Source: Branchiostoma floridae
Taxonomy: Eukaryota > Chordata > Leptocardii > Amphioxiformes > Branchiostomatidae
Assembly (NCBI RefSeq): GCF_000003815.2
Contig: NC_049986.1
Coordinates: 13,029,876 to 13,089,875 of the forward strand
Direction: 5' to 3'
DNA length: 60,000 nucleotides
Part shown: piece by piece, positions 46,150-57,517 of the stretch
How positions within the stretch are numbered: the first letter of the stretch is position 1
How the letters are laid out: each line of letters starts with the position of its first letter
The notes under the pieces: model-generated
Databases searched by the model: none
What the model saw: the letters and a program-made list of their open reading frames with translations, nothing else
What the model was told of the DNA's origin: nothing
Translations under genes and position numbers: made by a program

Positions 46150-49100
46150 TTATTGGTTGTATGTGGCAACATTAGTATTGGCATTTACCGTTACTTTGTA
46201 TACATCACTAGTTTGCATGGGTGTCTGAACAGCCAAATCAACGTTTTGCTCAATTGTATTTAGTTCCTCTTGATTTTGACTTTGAGGCTGGTACAGAAGA
46301 ACATTGGCTCTTGCCTCACCGTACGGGCTTATAGTGACGTCGTTATCCTCGTCATCGATCTCTGCGCACTCGTGAGGAAGTTCACCTGAGTCATTGTTGG
46401 GGCTGTTATCATTTAATGGATGGTCATTGAGAGTGTTTGAAGTTACCGCTTGGTTACTCGGCTGAAGTGGAAGGTCTTGAAGCCTACGGTTATAGTTCTT
46501 ACAGATGTATATGATTCCTGCTACAAGCATGACGGCCAATACGCTAACTGTCAGACTTGCTACCTAGCCTGGTCATTGCTAAATGTTCTGTATCTGGCAG
46601 GTCTATTGCCATTTAAGATAATGATGTCTCCAAGTGTAGACACTTTCACTGATTCTGTATTTACTGTTTGCAATGTCTTCTCGTCGATTTTCGTTGACAA
46701 TCGCGTCGCAGGTGGCAATGATGTCGTTCTATCTTGGATGAACGTTACATTTGTCACAACTATCGTTGCTGAAGAAGACCCAGAGGACGTTGTGACAGTA
46801 CACTGCAGAATACCTCCTTGGAGGTCTTGCATCGTGTGGACGTCGGCGTTAAGAATGCTGCTTGTTTTTTCCAACGAATTGTCCACAAGTGTCAAAAGAC
46901 ATCATCTTTGTTCGGATTTCCTCAGTATTCCAGCCTTCTGGTCTGAAATATGTTTGTTGAGTAACATTTATCTGGCCAAATGTTTGTTCTATGATACCCA
47001 TGGCCATGTACATTTCCCTGTTAATAGAAAGTCGTAAGTTGTCCCCGTTTGGAACAACCCACGTGATCTGGGGCTGGTCTTCCCAAAATGCCTCACATTT
47101 GTAGGACAGGCCGCCATGTTGTCTGGTAACATGGACAACCGGAGAAGCACAAGTGAACATGCTTGGTGGAATACGGGAGAGTGGTTTTCCTTCTAGCTGA
47201 GGTGCCAGTTGCAGACTAGATCTTTTCGGAGATCTGAAAATGGCAAAATGCGAAATCCGTACCGTCTAAGCCAGTTATTAGAACATGTACAACGAAATGG
47301 ATTGCCGAAAAAGCGAAGTTCGCCATTGCCTCTGCCCACGTCGCTCTTCAGAGCTAGCATCGCATTGTTCCAAGACATCCCAAGAGCTGTGAGTCGATTA
47401 TGACTTAAGTCGACTATTTGGAGTTCTTCGAGACAGCGAAGAGTGTTAGGATCGAACGAAAATATGCTGTTGCATCGCAAAGACAGCGTTTTTAGGAATT
47501 TTGGCCAAAATATGTTCCCTCCTATTCTCTGTATGTTGTTGTGATTAATATTTAAACGCCTTAAAGACAAGAGGTGCTGAAACACTCCATTGTCAACATT
47601 GCATATATCATTGTTGCTAAGATTTAGCAGATGCAGTCCTCCTAACCCTGTGAAGTAATACTGACGAAGTACCGACAGTCGGTTGTCAGCGAGATTTAGT
47701 ATTCGCAGACTAGGAAGTGTCAGAAACGCGTTTGGCTCGATCACAGATATCTGGTTGGAGGTCAGAACTAATTCTGTTAAATTTACTAAGCAGCAGAAGG
47801 TGCTTTCTTTTACAACGGCGATTGACGTTCCCTTGATTTGAAGCACTTGAAGGCTAGAAAGGTTCTCGAAAGAGTTGTTGTTTATCACGCCTAGCTTTCC
47901 AGGACCGATGTACAGAAAGTGAAGCCCCGTAAGATCTAACCCATGAAGGCCTGGAAGGGAACATGTGTCGTTTAATTGATGCCAAGAGGGCCTAGGATTA
48001 TTGGAACGCAAAGATGCCTGCTAAGGTCACATTAGAGCTTCTTCATTGAGATCTGAGTGCACGTGATGGACCAACCTTTTATTTACGTTACTGAAGATGA
48101 TCATAAAACATGTATAAAACATTTACATAATTTTTTTATGAATATATGTAATATTTACTACTGAACAGGTTGATACTTTCACCCAACACTGCTTCTTTGT
48201 ATTTTAATTATGAATAAATGAACAATGATGAGCAATAGAATGCTGCAGCTCCGTATTTCACAAACTGTCAGCTCTCCACAGTCATTTCCCAACAAGGCAG
48301 GTCATTTCGCCACATCGCACGTTCTTTATCTAGACAGCCTTGTAACAAATTGTAATACTACCATCACTTACGTATTCACAGATGTCCACGAATGAAATCT
48401 AGACATCTGTCTTCTTAGCTATTCGTATATCATTACAGAGCATATGTTACTGCTGTAGGCGAAGCCGAGTAATGGAGTACCAGGCTATTCCCACTTTTCA
48501 ACGTCAAACAAAAATATCGTTGAACAGGTAGAACATCTAGATCTGGCTAAAAACATCGGGGTTTTATAAACACGAAAAGCTGGGAACATGATGTCAATTT
48601 TCAGCGGCCGCATTTAGTTCGATACTTATAATTAGCAATACCTGGTGCAATTTTATACCTGGACGCATGTATGAGCCGTAGGGATAAAATACATGTATTT
48701 CAAATACGATTTCTATTGCTATTAGACTATCTAGAGAAATAACAGTCAAATGTAGCGAACTGGCTTGTGGCGAAACGCCTTACCTTGTGGCAAAATGACC
48801 GTGGTGACCTGGCATTGTGGCGAAACAACCTGTAACCTCACACAACATACACAGCCAAGCACAAAACGATCCCCGTAGTTTACGTTGTAGTTTGCTGGAG
48901 TGTTAGTCAAATGGCCGATGAATTAGATTCAGAATCATATTTTTTTTGCTTCTTTTGGGCGTTTTTCTGCCTTATACGTTTTTGTTCATATGATGTAGTT
49001 TTACTGCATAGTTTGTTTTGTAAAATGTTAGTCTCATTTATATATATTTGTAAACTTAAACAATCACGTTACACTTACCTGATGTTCCCTTCAGAGCGTA

Positions 49101-49361
49101 AGGCCCCAGCACCAATGTGGACAGACTCGACGGAAGAATCCGGCCCAGGTTCTGCCAGTCCGTGTCGGCAGAAACGTTGCAGACTGCGCACAGTTTCTCA
49201 GTCTGGTCAAACCCTGACCCAGCACAGTTACTGCCGCTGACCACACAGTTTTGCTCAACTGAATCTGTCGTTCCGCTCAAAAATTCTCCACTCTTACAAT
49301 AGTTTGAAACTACTATGATAAACAGAGCTAAGGTAGAGAGTGGTACCTGACTTAAAGCCAT
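46150..49361 (-). pseudogene. LRR-Ig receptor 4 (subgroup I), broken by three indels
   Basis: Exon 1 (49361-49079) and the exon 2 start (47950) are intact and in phase. Against genes 1 and 2, exon 2 has a 1-bp deletion near 47215, which brings an immediate TAG at 47195-47193. It also has a 1-bp insertion in an A-run near 46868 and a 5-bp insertion (GCTAG) near 46572 with a TAG. As read, translation stops after 346 aa inside the C-terminal LRR cap, giving a secreted LRR fragment with no Ig or membrane segment. The rest (Ig, stalk, helix, tail) stays recognisable to 46150. The tail is also eroded (HECAEIDDEDNDV). Recent pseudogene is the simplest reading; assembly error cannot be excluded for the two 1-bp changes. 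Confidence 0.8.
48263..48842. mobile_element. Insertion in the LRR-Ig gene 4 intron
   Basis: Introns 1 and 4 align on both sides (CTGCAGCTCCGTATTTCAC on one side, ACATACACAGCC on the other), but gene 4 has about 580 extra bp. The extra DNA has GGTCATTTCGCCACA near its left end (48300) and TGTGGCAAAATGACC near its right end (48786-48800). Further GTGGCGAAAC motifs follow. TCACA on both sides may be the target duplication. No coding capacity. Confidence 0.65.
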
Positions 49362-50043
49362 TTGTAAACTGTATGTTTTCGTATGTGCAGAATCTTAGAA
49401 ATTTGACATGGGTAGTATACCTGCCTGCCTGTGTGCCTTCTGAGGCATGCTTCCTTCTGTAATCTACATTTTTGACATCGAAGTCATACCGACTGGTTCG
49501 TTTATCACTTAAAGCCCCTCATTTGTCTGAAGGGATTTACGCGAGGCAGCCAAGATTTCATTATACACCTCTCAATTTTATAGAATATTGGGCATGGATC
49601 CATCACGGACCGTTTGTTTTAAAGAAAAACGCTGATCAGTTGAAATGACAAACGCGTTATTTTTTGCCTTGGAGATGTTATTTTCGGATGTGTTGTAACC
49701 TATATACTTTACTTGTGTCTGAAATGTTCTTATGTTGCCAGACCTACCTTACAGTTAATCATCCTGCTAAGACGCGGCGACCTTTTCATCCCATGATTGC
49801 TTTTCTGTAGTAAGCCCCGGCTCAAGACATAGATGATTAGAATATTGCGTTTGCGTTTGTCTTTAATTCTTTCCTGTCCCATACTAACTTTATTTCCTGA
49901 AACGAATATTGTCTGATATGGTTTGCAACGTAGGTCCCTTTACTAACTTCCCGTGCCGAAATGCATCGTAGTTAGATTATAATTATGATTAATCGGTGTC
50001 TGGTTGTCCAGCATCATATATTCCTTTCTGATTTGGATGCCCG
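49362..50043. other. Spacer between LRR-Ig genes 4 and 5
   Basis: No gene. The 682-bp spacer is homologous to the other array spacers; the upstream block of gene 4 near 49476 is degraded (GACATCGAAGTCATACCG), in keeping with loss of function of gene 4. Confidence 0.5.
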
Positions 50044-52586
50044 TTACTGGTTGTATGTGGCAACATTAGTATTGGCATTTGCTGTTACTCTGTATGCATC
50101 ACTGGCTTGCTTGTGTGCCTGAACAGTTATGTCAACGTTTTCCTGACGTGTATTTACTTCCTCTTGATTTTGACTTTGAGGTTGGTACAGAACATTGGCC
50201 CTTGCCTCACCGTATGGGCTGATAGTGACATCATCATCCTCGTCATCGATCTCTGCGTACTCGTGAGGTACACCTGAGTCGTTCTTGGAGCAGGTATGGT
50301 TTGATGCCGGATGCTCATCCAGGGCGATTGAAGCAACCGCTTGGTTACCCGGATTAAGTGGAAGGTCTTGAAACCTACTATAGACGTTTCTACAGAAAGC
50401 GATGGACGCTACAATGATCATCATCATTAGAATACTAACTGATGCACTTACTATGTGGATCATGCCAAATGTTCTATTTGTGTATGTGGTATCCCCATTT
50501 AAGATAATGACGTAATCTTCAGTCTCAGTTGGGTTCAGTTCAGTACCAACCGTTCCAAATGATTCGTCAGTACGTTCTGTCGAAAAAGACACTGTTAGGG
50601 GGTATGTCAAAGATGGGAGTGCCTGAGGATCAGAGGAAGGTGGCAATGCTGTCGTCCCCTCTGAGGACGATGTTACATTCGTCACAACTACCGTTGCTGA
50701 AGAGATTCCAGATACTGATGTGACCGTGCATTTCAGGACGCCGCCTTGGAGCTGTTGTATTTTTTGGACATTGATATAAAGAATGCTAGTTGTTTTTGCA
50801 ACAAATTGCCCGCAAGTGGAACAAGGAGTACTCTTTGACTGATCTTCTTCAACATTCCAGCCTTCTGGTTTGAATGTCGTTTGTTGCGTTATGTTTATCT
50901 CGACAAAGTTTTGAATGGTTACGCCTGTAGTCACTTTGGAAAGCAAAGGGTACTCGCTGTTTGGAAAAACCCACATGATGTGTGGCTGGTCTTCCCAGAA
51001 TGCCTCGCATTTGTAGGACAGGCCGCCATGTTGTCGAGTTACCTGAACAACCGGAGCAGCACAAGTGAAAATGCTCGGTGGAACCTCGGGAAAAGGCGTA
51101 CCCTTAAAATTGGGTGGATAACTGCAGACAAGATTTTTTGGTATGTTTATTAATGGCATTATACGATAGCCGTATCGCCTCAGCCAGATATTAGAGCATG
51201 TACAACGAAATGGATTGCCCATGAACTTAACATGAAAATCCTGTTCTATCCTTGCAGGTGGCAATGCGTCGCCCCAAGAGTCTCCAAGTGCTGTGATGCG
51301 ATTGTAACTCAAATCTACATAATGAATTTTAGTAAGATTGTGAATGTGTAGATTGTATGGATTCAAAACGATTATGTCGTTGTATTTCAAAGATAGAGTT
51401 ATCAGAGTTTCAGGCCAAATCAAGTTGCTTTCTTCTATTGTTTTTAGTCTGTTGTGATCGATGTCCAAGTGCCGCAAAGATAGAAGGTGTTGAAACACTA
51501 CATTGTTTAGATAATCTATACTGTTGCTGCTCAGGTTTAGTAAATGTAATCCTCCCAACCCTGTGAAGTAATCCTGACGAAGTACCGACAGTCTGTTATC
51601 AGCGAGGTTAAGTGTACGCAGGCTAGGAAGTGTCTGAAACGCGTTTGGCTCGATCAGAGATATTTGGTTGGAGCTCAGACTCAGATTAGTTAAACTTGTT
51701 AAGCAGCAGAAGGATCGTTCTTCTATAATTGCGAGCAACGTGTCCTTAATTTGAAGCATTTGAAGGTTAGAAAAGTTCTCGAAATCTTTGTTGTTCAGTA
51801 CGCCCACCTTTCCAGGTCCGATGTGTAAATTGTGAAGTTCGGGAAGATTTAACTTTCGAATGCCTGGAAGTGAACACATTGCCATAAACGGCTAGCAAGA
51901 CGGATCAAGATTACTGAGACTCAATAATACTTCATGAAGAGTAATACTGTTAAGGAAGTATGACATGGAACAAGGGACAACTTTTATGACATTATCGAAA
52001 ATAGTAATGAAGTACCACTTCTTTTTTGAGTGTAACATAAATTTGATGATCAGAACACTTTTTTCAACAAAGCCTATATGTGTATAAATGAACAATGATG
52101 AGCAGTCACATTCTGCAGCTCAATATTTTACAGCCAGTACTTCTCAGCGCATAACAATGTTCAAGATTAGTCTACAGTGGAATTCTTTTTAATGTTAGCC
52201 ATCGGGTCAATGAATATCTTTCAGAATGATATACATTGATATCAAATGTGGCAGTTTGGGGTACATATATTGATAGTTTAAGGATATAACATACGTGTTT
52301 ACTTACTTGATGTTCCATTCATAGCGTAAGGTATCAGCACCAACGTGGACAGACTTGCCGGAAGAATCCGGTCCAGGTTCTGCCAGTCCGTGTCAGCAGA
52401 AACGTTGCAGACTGCGCACAGTTTCTCAGTCTGGTCAAACTCTGACCCAGCACAGTTACCATTACTGACTTGACAGTTCCTCTCTCCTGATTCTGTCACG
52501 TCACCCAAAGATACTCCACTCGCGTAGTTCGCAAATAAAATGCTAACCAAAGTTAGGGTAGAGAGTGCTCTTAGACCTAAAGCCAT
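50044..52586 (-). CDS. LRR-Ig transmembrane receptor 5 (subgroup II, exon 1 partly subgroup I-like)
   Basis: Exons 52586-52307 and 51863-50044, 699 aa. The signal peptide is MALGLRALSTLTLVSILFA. The exon 1 cap is nearly identical to subgroup I (CAGSEFDQTEKLCAVCNVS), while its 3' junction (NGTSS) matches subgroup II gene 3. Exon 2 is subgroup II: LHIGPGKVGVL, NPFRCTCSNIWLRRYG, Ig (YKCEAFWEDQPHIMWV), stalk with TERTDESFGTVGTELNPTET. The transmembrane helix is at about 561-585, and the tail reads HEYAEIDDEDDDVTISPYG with the second Tyr position Asp. The start is fixed by the ATG before the hydrophobic segment; the longer upstream frame has no ATG. Confidence 0.9.
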
Positions 52587-52694
52587 TTCTAACACGTCTT
52601 CGCTTGTGCGGCAAAATCCTAAGAATTGACGTGAGTGGTATGCCTGTTGGAATACGTGTCTTCTGTGGTATGACTCCTTCTGCTGTCTACTTTT

Positions 52695-52728
52695 TGCTAT
52701 CAACGAGTACTGCTATTCATATTCATAA
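52695..52728 (-). promoter_or_regulatory. Conserved upstream block of LRR-Ig gene 5
   Basis: Minus strand TTATGAATATGAATAGCAG followed by TACTCGTTGATAGC, matching genes 1 and 2 but lacking the GACGTC half. About 110-140 bp before the ATG. Confidence 0.45.
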
Positions 52729-53319
52729 CAAGGTTCTTGGCCCTTTTGTCACCTAAGCCATTCCTTTTCCCGAAGAGAGTCACGTGACTGCAGCCAAGAT
52801 TTCATTTCTTATTCCGTGGCAATATTGGGTATAGACCGTTTTTGTGTGTGTTAAAGAAATTCTCAAACATGTTTTATATGTATCCCTGGTTAAATAAAAA
52901 TAAACAAACAAACAAACAATACTTGATTTTTACACTTTCACATGTTACTTAGAGGTGTGCTGTACGTCACTAACGTTACACATATGCTTTATTTCTGTCT
53001 GAAATATCCTGCCGTGCCTTTGTCGACAGAAGGGCCTTACAATTAATCATCCTACTAAGACGCCGCAGCCTTTCATGTCCCGATTGCTTTCTGTAGCAAG
53101 CCTCGGCTAAAGATGTGCATTATTAGAAAGTATCACTTTTACTTCTATTGTTTTTATCCTATTGAGCTCCCTGTACTCATGATTGTTATTTTTGTTCAAC
53201 GAATATTCTTTGACATAGCTTCACTGATACCTTTGCTACCTTTGCGGTAATTCAACATAGTTACATTATGATTAATCGGTTTCTGGTTGTCCTATATTCC
53301 TTCATGGTTTCATATGAAT
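52729..53319. other. Spacer between LRR-Ig genes 5 and 6
   Basis: No gene. Homologous to the other array spacers, with a short AAAC/AAAT-rich insertion near 52895-52920. Confidence 0.5.
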
Positions 53320-55783
53320 TTACTGGTTGTATGTGACAATATTAGTATTGGTATTTACCGTCACGTTGTATGCATCACCAGCTTGCATGTGTGTCTGATG
53401 AACGGGTAAGTCAAAATTTTGCTCCCGTGCACTCACGTCCTCTTGATTTTGACTTTGAGGCTGGTACAGGGCATTGGACCTTGCCTCACCGTACGGGCTT
53501 ATAGGGACATCGTTATCCTCGTCATCGATCTCTGTGTAATCGTGAGGTTCGCCTGAGTCGTTGTTGGGGCTGTTGTCACTTGATGGGTGGTCATTCAGGG
53601 TGTTTGAAATAACCGCTTGGTTAACAGGTTGGAGCGGAAGGTCCTGAAACCTACTGCTGTCGACGTTTCTACAGCAAGCGACAGACGCTGCAATAAACAT
53701 AACCATTAGGACACTAACGGTTGCACTTACTACCTGGCTCATGTGAAACGCTCTCTTCACATCTTTGCTACCCCCATTTAAGATAAGGACGTAATCTTGC
53801 GTTGAGGATGGTAGTGTCTCACGATCAGAGGAAGGTGGCAATGCTGTCAGGGCCGGTGACAATGTTACATTTGTCACAACTACCATTGCTGAAGCGTTTC
53901 CAGATACTGATATGGCCGTGCATTGGAGGACGCCGCCTTGAAGCTCTTGTATCTTTTGGACATTGATATAAACAATACTAGTTGTTTTTGCAACGTATTG
54001 CCCGCAAGTGGAACAGGGTGTACTCTTTGACTGATCTTCCTCAGTATTCCAGCCTTCTGGTTTGTACGAAGTTTGCTGCGTCATGTTTATCTGATCAAAT
54101 GTTCGAATGGTTACGCTAGCAGTCATTTTAGAAAGCAAAAGGCTGTCCCCATTGGGAAAGGCCCAGGAGATTTGTGGTTTGTCTTCCCAGAATGCTTCGC
54201 ATTTGTAGGACAGGCCGCCATGTTGTCGAGTTACCTGAACCACCGGAGCAGCACAAGTGAACATGTTTGGTTGAATTTGGGGAAAAGAGGAACCCTTAAA
54301 CTGGGGTGGGTAACTGCACACTAGATTCTTTGAGATACCATCTAATGGCAATGTGCGATATCCTATTCGCCTCAGCCATTTGTTAGAGCATGTGCAGCGA
54401 AATGGATTACCTGTAAATCTAACACGAAAATTCCCGTCTGCCCCTGCACTTGGCAATGCTTTGCCCCAAGATTTTTCAAGTGCCGTGAGACGATTATGAC
54501 TCAAATCTACACTCTGGAGGTTAGTTAATATAGACATGGCTACGCTGTATGGATTGAACACGATTATATAGTTGTATTTCAAAGAGAGAGTTATCAGAGT
54601 TTTGGGCCAAATGAAGTCGCTGCTTTCCATTGCTTCTAGTTTGTTGTGACCGATGTTCAAGTGCCGTAAAGACAGGAGGTGTTGAAGCACCACATTGCCT
54701 AGATAACCTATATTGTTGCTGCCCAGGTTTAAGACATGCAATCCTCCCAACCCTGTAAAGTAATCCTGGCGAAGTAAGGACAGTCTGTTATCAGCGAGGT
54801 TAAGTGTACGCAGACTTGAAAGTGTCAGAAACGCGTTTGGCCTGATTACAGATATTTGATTTGAACCCAGATTCAAATCAGTCAAATTTGATAAACAGCA
54901 GAAGGAGCGTTCTTCTATAACTGCGAGTAACGTCTTCATAATTTGAAGCGTTTGGAGACCAATGAAATGCGCGAAACTGTTCTCGTCTATTGTGCGTAAC
55001 GGTCCAGGTCCGATGTGTAAACGGTGTATGTTAGTGATCTGTATTGTTTGAAGTCCTGAAAATGAAAGTATGGATGTGGTTGGCATGGTTTTCAGTAGGA
55101 CCTAGTACATAACATTGTAGTGCGTAGAACGTCTTTTCTATGGCCTATCGTTATTGGTGAAAAGATATATTATCCGTAACAGCACCAGTTATGAGATACA
55201 TCGTCTTTTTCGGGGTCAATAAAACAAATAAATAAAAGAGAGTGTGCAATGGAATTTTCCTAACGTATAACTTTGGGATCAGCATTTCAGAAATGGTGTC
55301 ATGAATTCAGAGGGTCTGAAAACAGAATTTGGACATCCTAGCAATGCAATCTCCATACCGTACTCCATAAAAAAATTTGTTGTTTCTTTACCTTGTCTTC
55401 TGTCATATCATATTGTGTAAAGCTGAATGTTGGAAATCGTAGGACAGTTGCTAGTTATCAGCACAAGAAAATACATTTCACCTACCTGATGTCCCATTCA
55501 AAGAGTAAGGTGTGAGCGCCAGTGACTGAAGACTCGGAGGCAGAACACTACCCAGGTTTTGCAGGCCATTTTCGGTAGACACGTTGCAGACAGCTACACA
55601 CATGAACTGTCGTCCACTAGATCCACCATCGTCGTCTAAACCGGCACAAGTGTCACTGCTGACGGCACAGTTTGGCTTTGTGGAAGTTTTCCCGTCAGCC
55701 AAACATACCCCACTCTTCCCGTGGTTTGCGAGCACAATTATGATTAAGGCAGTGGTGATACGTGGTACGTTATTCGCAGCCAT
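53320..55783 (-). CDS. LRR-Ig transmembrane receptor 6 (subgroup II, most diverged)
   Basis: Exons 55783-55486 and 55055-53320, 677 aa. Exon 1 is distinct (MAANNVPRITTALIIIVLA, cap CAVSSDTCAG to CVAVCNVS). Exon 2 has about seven LRRs, cap NPFRCTCSNKWLRRIG, Ig (YKCEAFWEDKPQISWA), and a short stalk lacking the TERTDESFG stretch of genes 3 and 5. The transmembrane helix is at about 536-560. The tail reads HDYTEIDDEDNDVPISPYG and ALYQPQ. The start is the only ATG before the hydrophobic segment. It sits at the array's 5' edge, which fits an older copy or the array border. Confidence 0.9.
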
Positions 55784-57511
55784 TTCAATACACCTCGCGA
55801 TAATAGTACACAACAACAATGGATACCTTCCAATGCTGGATAACGTACTTGTATCTTATTGGTTTCCTTATGATTCCTGTCTGTTTGCCACTGGCATCAC
55901 CACGAAAAGAACGTCATCCGTGGCGATGAAATACCGACTGCGCAGCGTCCAGAGCCTGGGGCCTTAAATGCCTTGCGCGGTGTAACGGAGATTGTCTCGT
56001 GAGCTTCTAATTTGATTGGTCTAGACATTAAAATATTATCTGGACATTTCATTTGTTTCAGGCTGTTGAAGAAACGTCGTTAAGTATCAGCCCTGCAGAC
56101 AGATTTGATTGTGTGTGTGTTTTTTTTTTAAATTTTGTTTTTTGTTCCTTGATGAGTATCGTGTGCCACCTCCCAACATTAGCTTCCTGCTCCGCCGCAT
56201 CACGTTTGGGCTCAACACATGAAGCATTAATATTAGCGTATCATGTTTGCATCCATTAATGCTCGCTTAGTTTTCCTGACATCCTAACATCATGCATGCT
56301 ATGCTCCCTTTTTGTTGGGAATACATGTATAAGGATTTCATGGGTAGACATCTCTGACAAAGTCATAACACACTCACCTGCATGCTAAAGCTTGTGAGTC
56401 AGAATATCCGAAAAACGTTTGTGGTGTCCGCATGGCGTGATAGTATTTTTTTCTCTACCCCATAGGTCCTGAGTTAAAATCTCCCAACATGCTCCGTTGA
56501 CGTTGGGCTCTTTGGAAAGGAGCGCCACACCTCGAGCACATACAAGAACCCATAACACTTGTTGAAAAATGTAATGGTGTCAGTGGATCAAATATGTCCG
56601 GATATGCAGTTGTTCAGTGCAAACCGTTTGGTGTATTACGCAATGGGGCGGTTTACTGGGTAAGCAATACAAAGTTATATCCCACATGTGTCGAGTTTAG
56701 AACATTGCTAGTTGACGTTTAAGTATGACGTAATAACCATCACATAGTTGTACATGTGATTATTAGAATGAGCATCATATCGTATTCGATCCATTCAAGG
56801 TAAGCATCGATTTTTTCAGTGGTCACCCCGATATTGACGTCCCAGCTAGCAATGTCAGAAAGGGATGTTATGTTATGACGCAATGATAAGTTATCTTATT
56901 AGAAGTTGAAACAGAAAGACAGCTTTCAGACTACTCAATATGAAGAGTATTTTATTATAGAAAATATGTTTTATTCAAAATCATCACCCAACATGCATCT
57001 CTTTTTGAAATATGTACAGAACCTTCAATCATATTTTCTTTCAACAAATATCAAATGTGCAATAAATTTAAGACACCCTTCTAAGAGTATCAACACATAA
57101 CACTGGTCAATGAGTTACACATGCACCACTGTTGTCAAGCAGTTTCCACGGTTCGAATTGTCACAGCAAATCCATTGATAAGATCTGCAGAAACTGTTGA
57201 ACAATGACATCAATGACATCACTTGACCAAGATCCCATCATCTCAAGTCATAACATCAGTATATCATGAAATGTTTCCATATGGGACAAAAGTGACTTTT
57301 CTTTACAGATTATTTCTTGTAAAATCATATACAAAATGTGTATTTCTTCTGTTATACAAATTGGACACATGTGAAAATAGAATATGAATAAAATTGCATA
57401 CATGGTATGAAAACGGCAACGCTTCCACTCGGCTTCAGTGTACAGCAGTTCTACACGTGTAGATGGTAATATATTGACATTTTATTCTTTATTATCAACA
57501 AGCTTCGTATC
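55784..57511. other. Intergenic stretch between LRR-Ig gene 6 and lipase 2
   Basis: No coding exon is recognised. The part next to gene 6 is its promoter region but lacks the conserved block of genes 1, 2 and 5. The part near 57.1-57.5 kb would be downstream flank of lipase 2. Confidence 0.45.
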
Positions 57512-57517
57512 TTTATT
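57512..57517 (-). terminator. Poly(A) signal of lipase 2 overlapping its stop codon
   Basis: AATAAA on the minus strand shares two bases with the TAA stop at 57518-57516. A second AATAAA lies about 30 bp further on (57481-57486), which may be the one used. Confidence 0.5.

Noticed and set aside
47193-49361. Gene 4 as a variable-lymphocyte-receptor-like secreted molecule
   Set aside because: The truncation comes from a 1-bp deletion in an otherwise normal LRR-Ig gene, with two further lesions downstream. No assembly cassettes are present.
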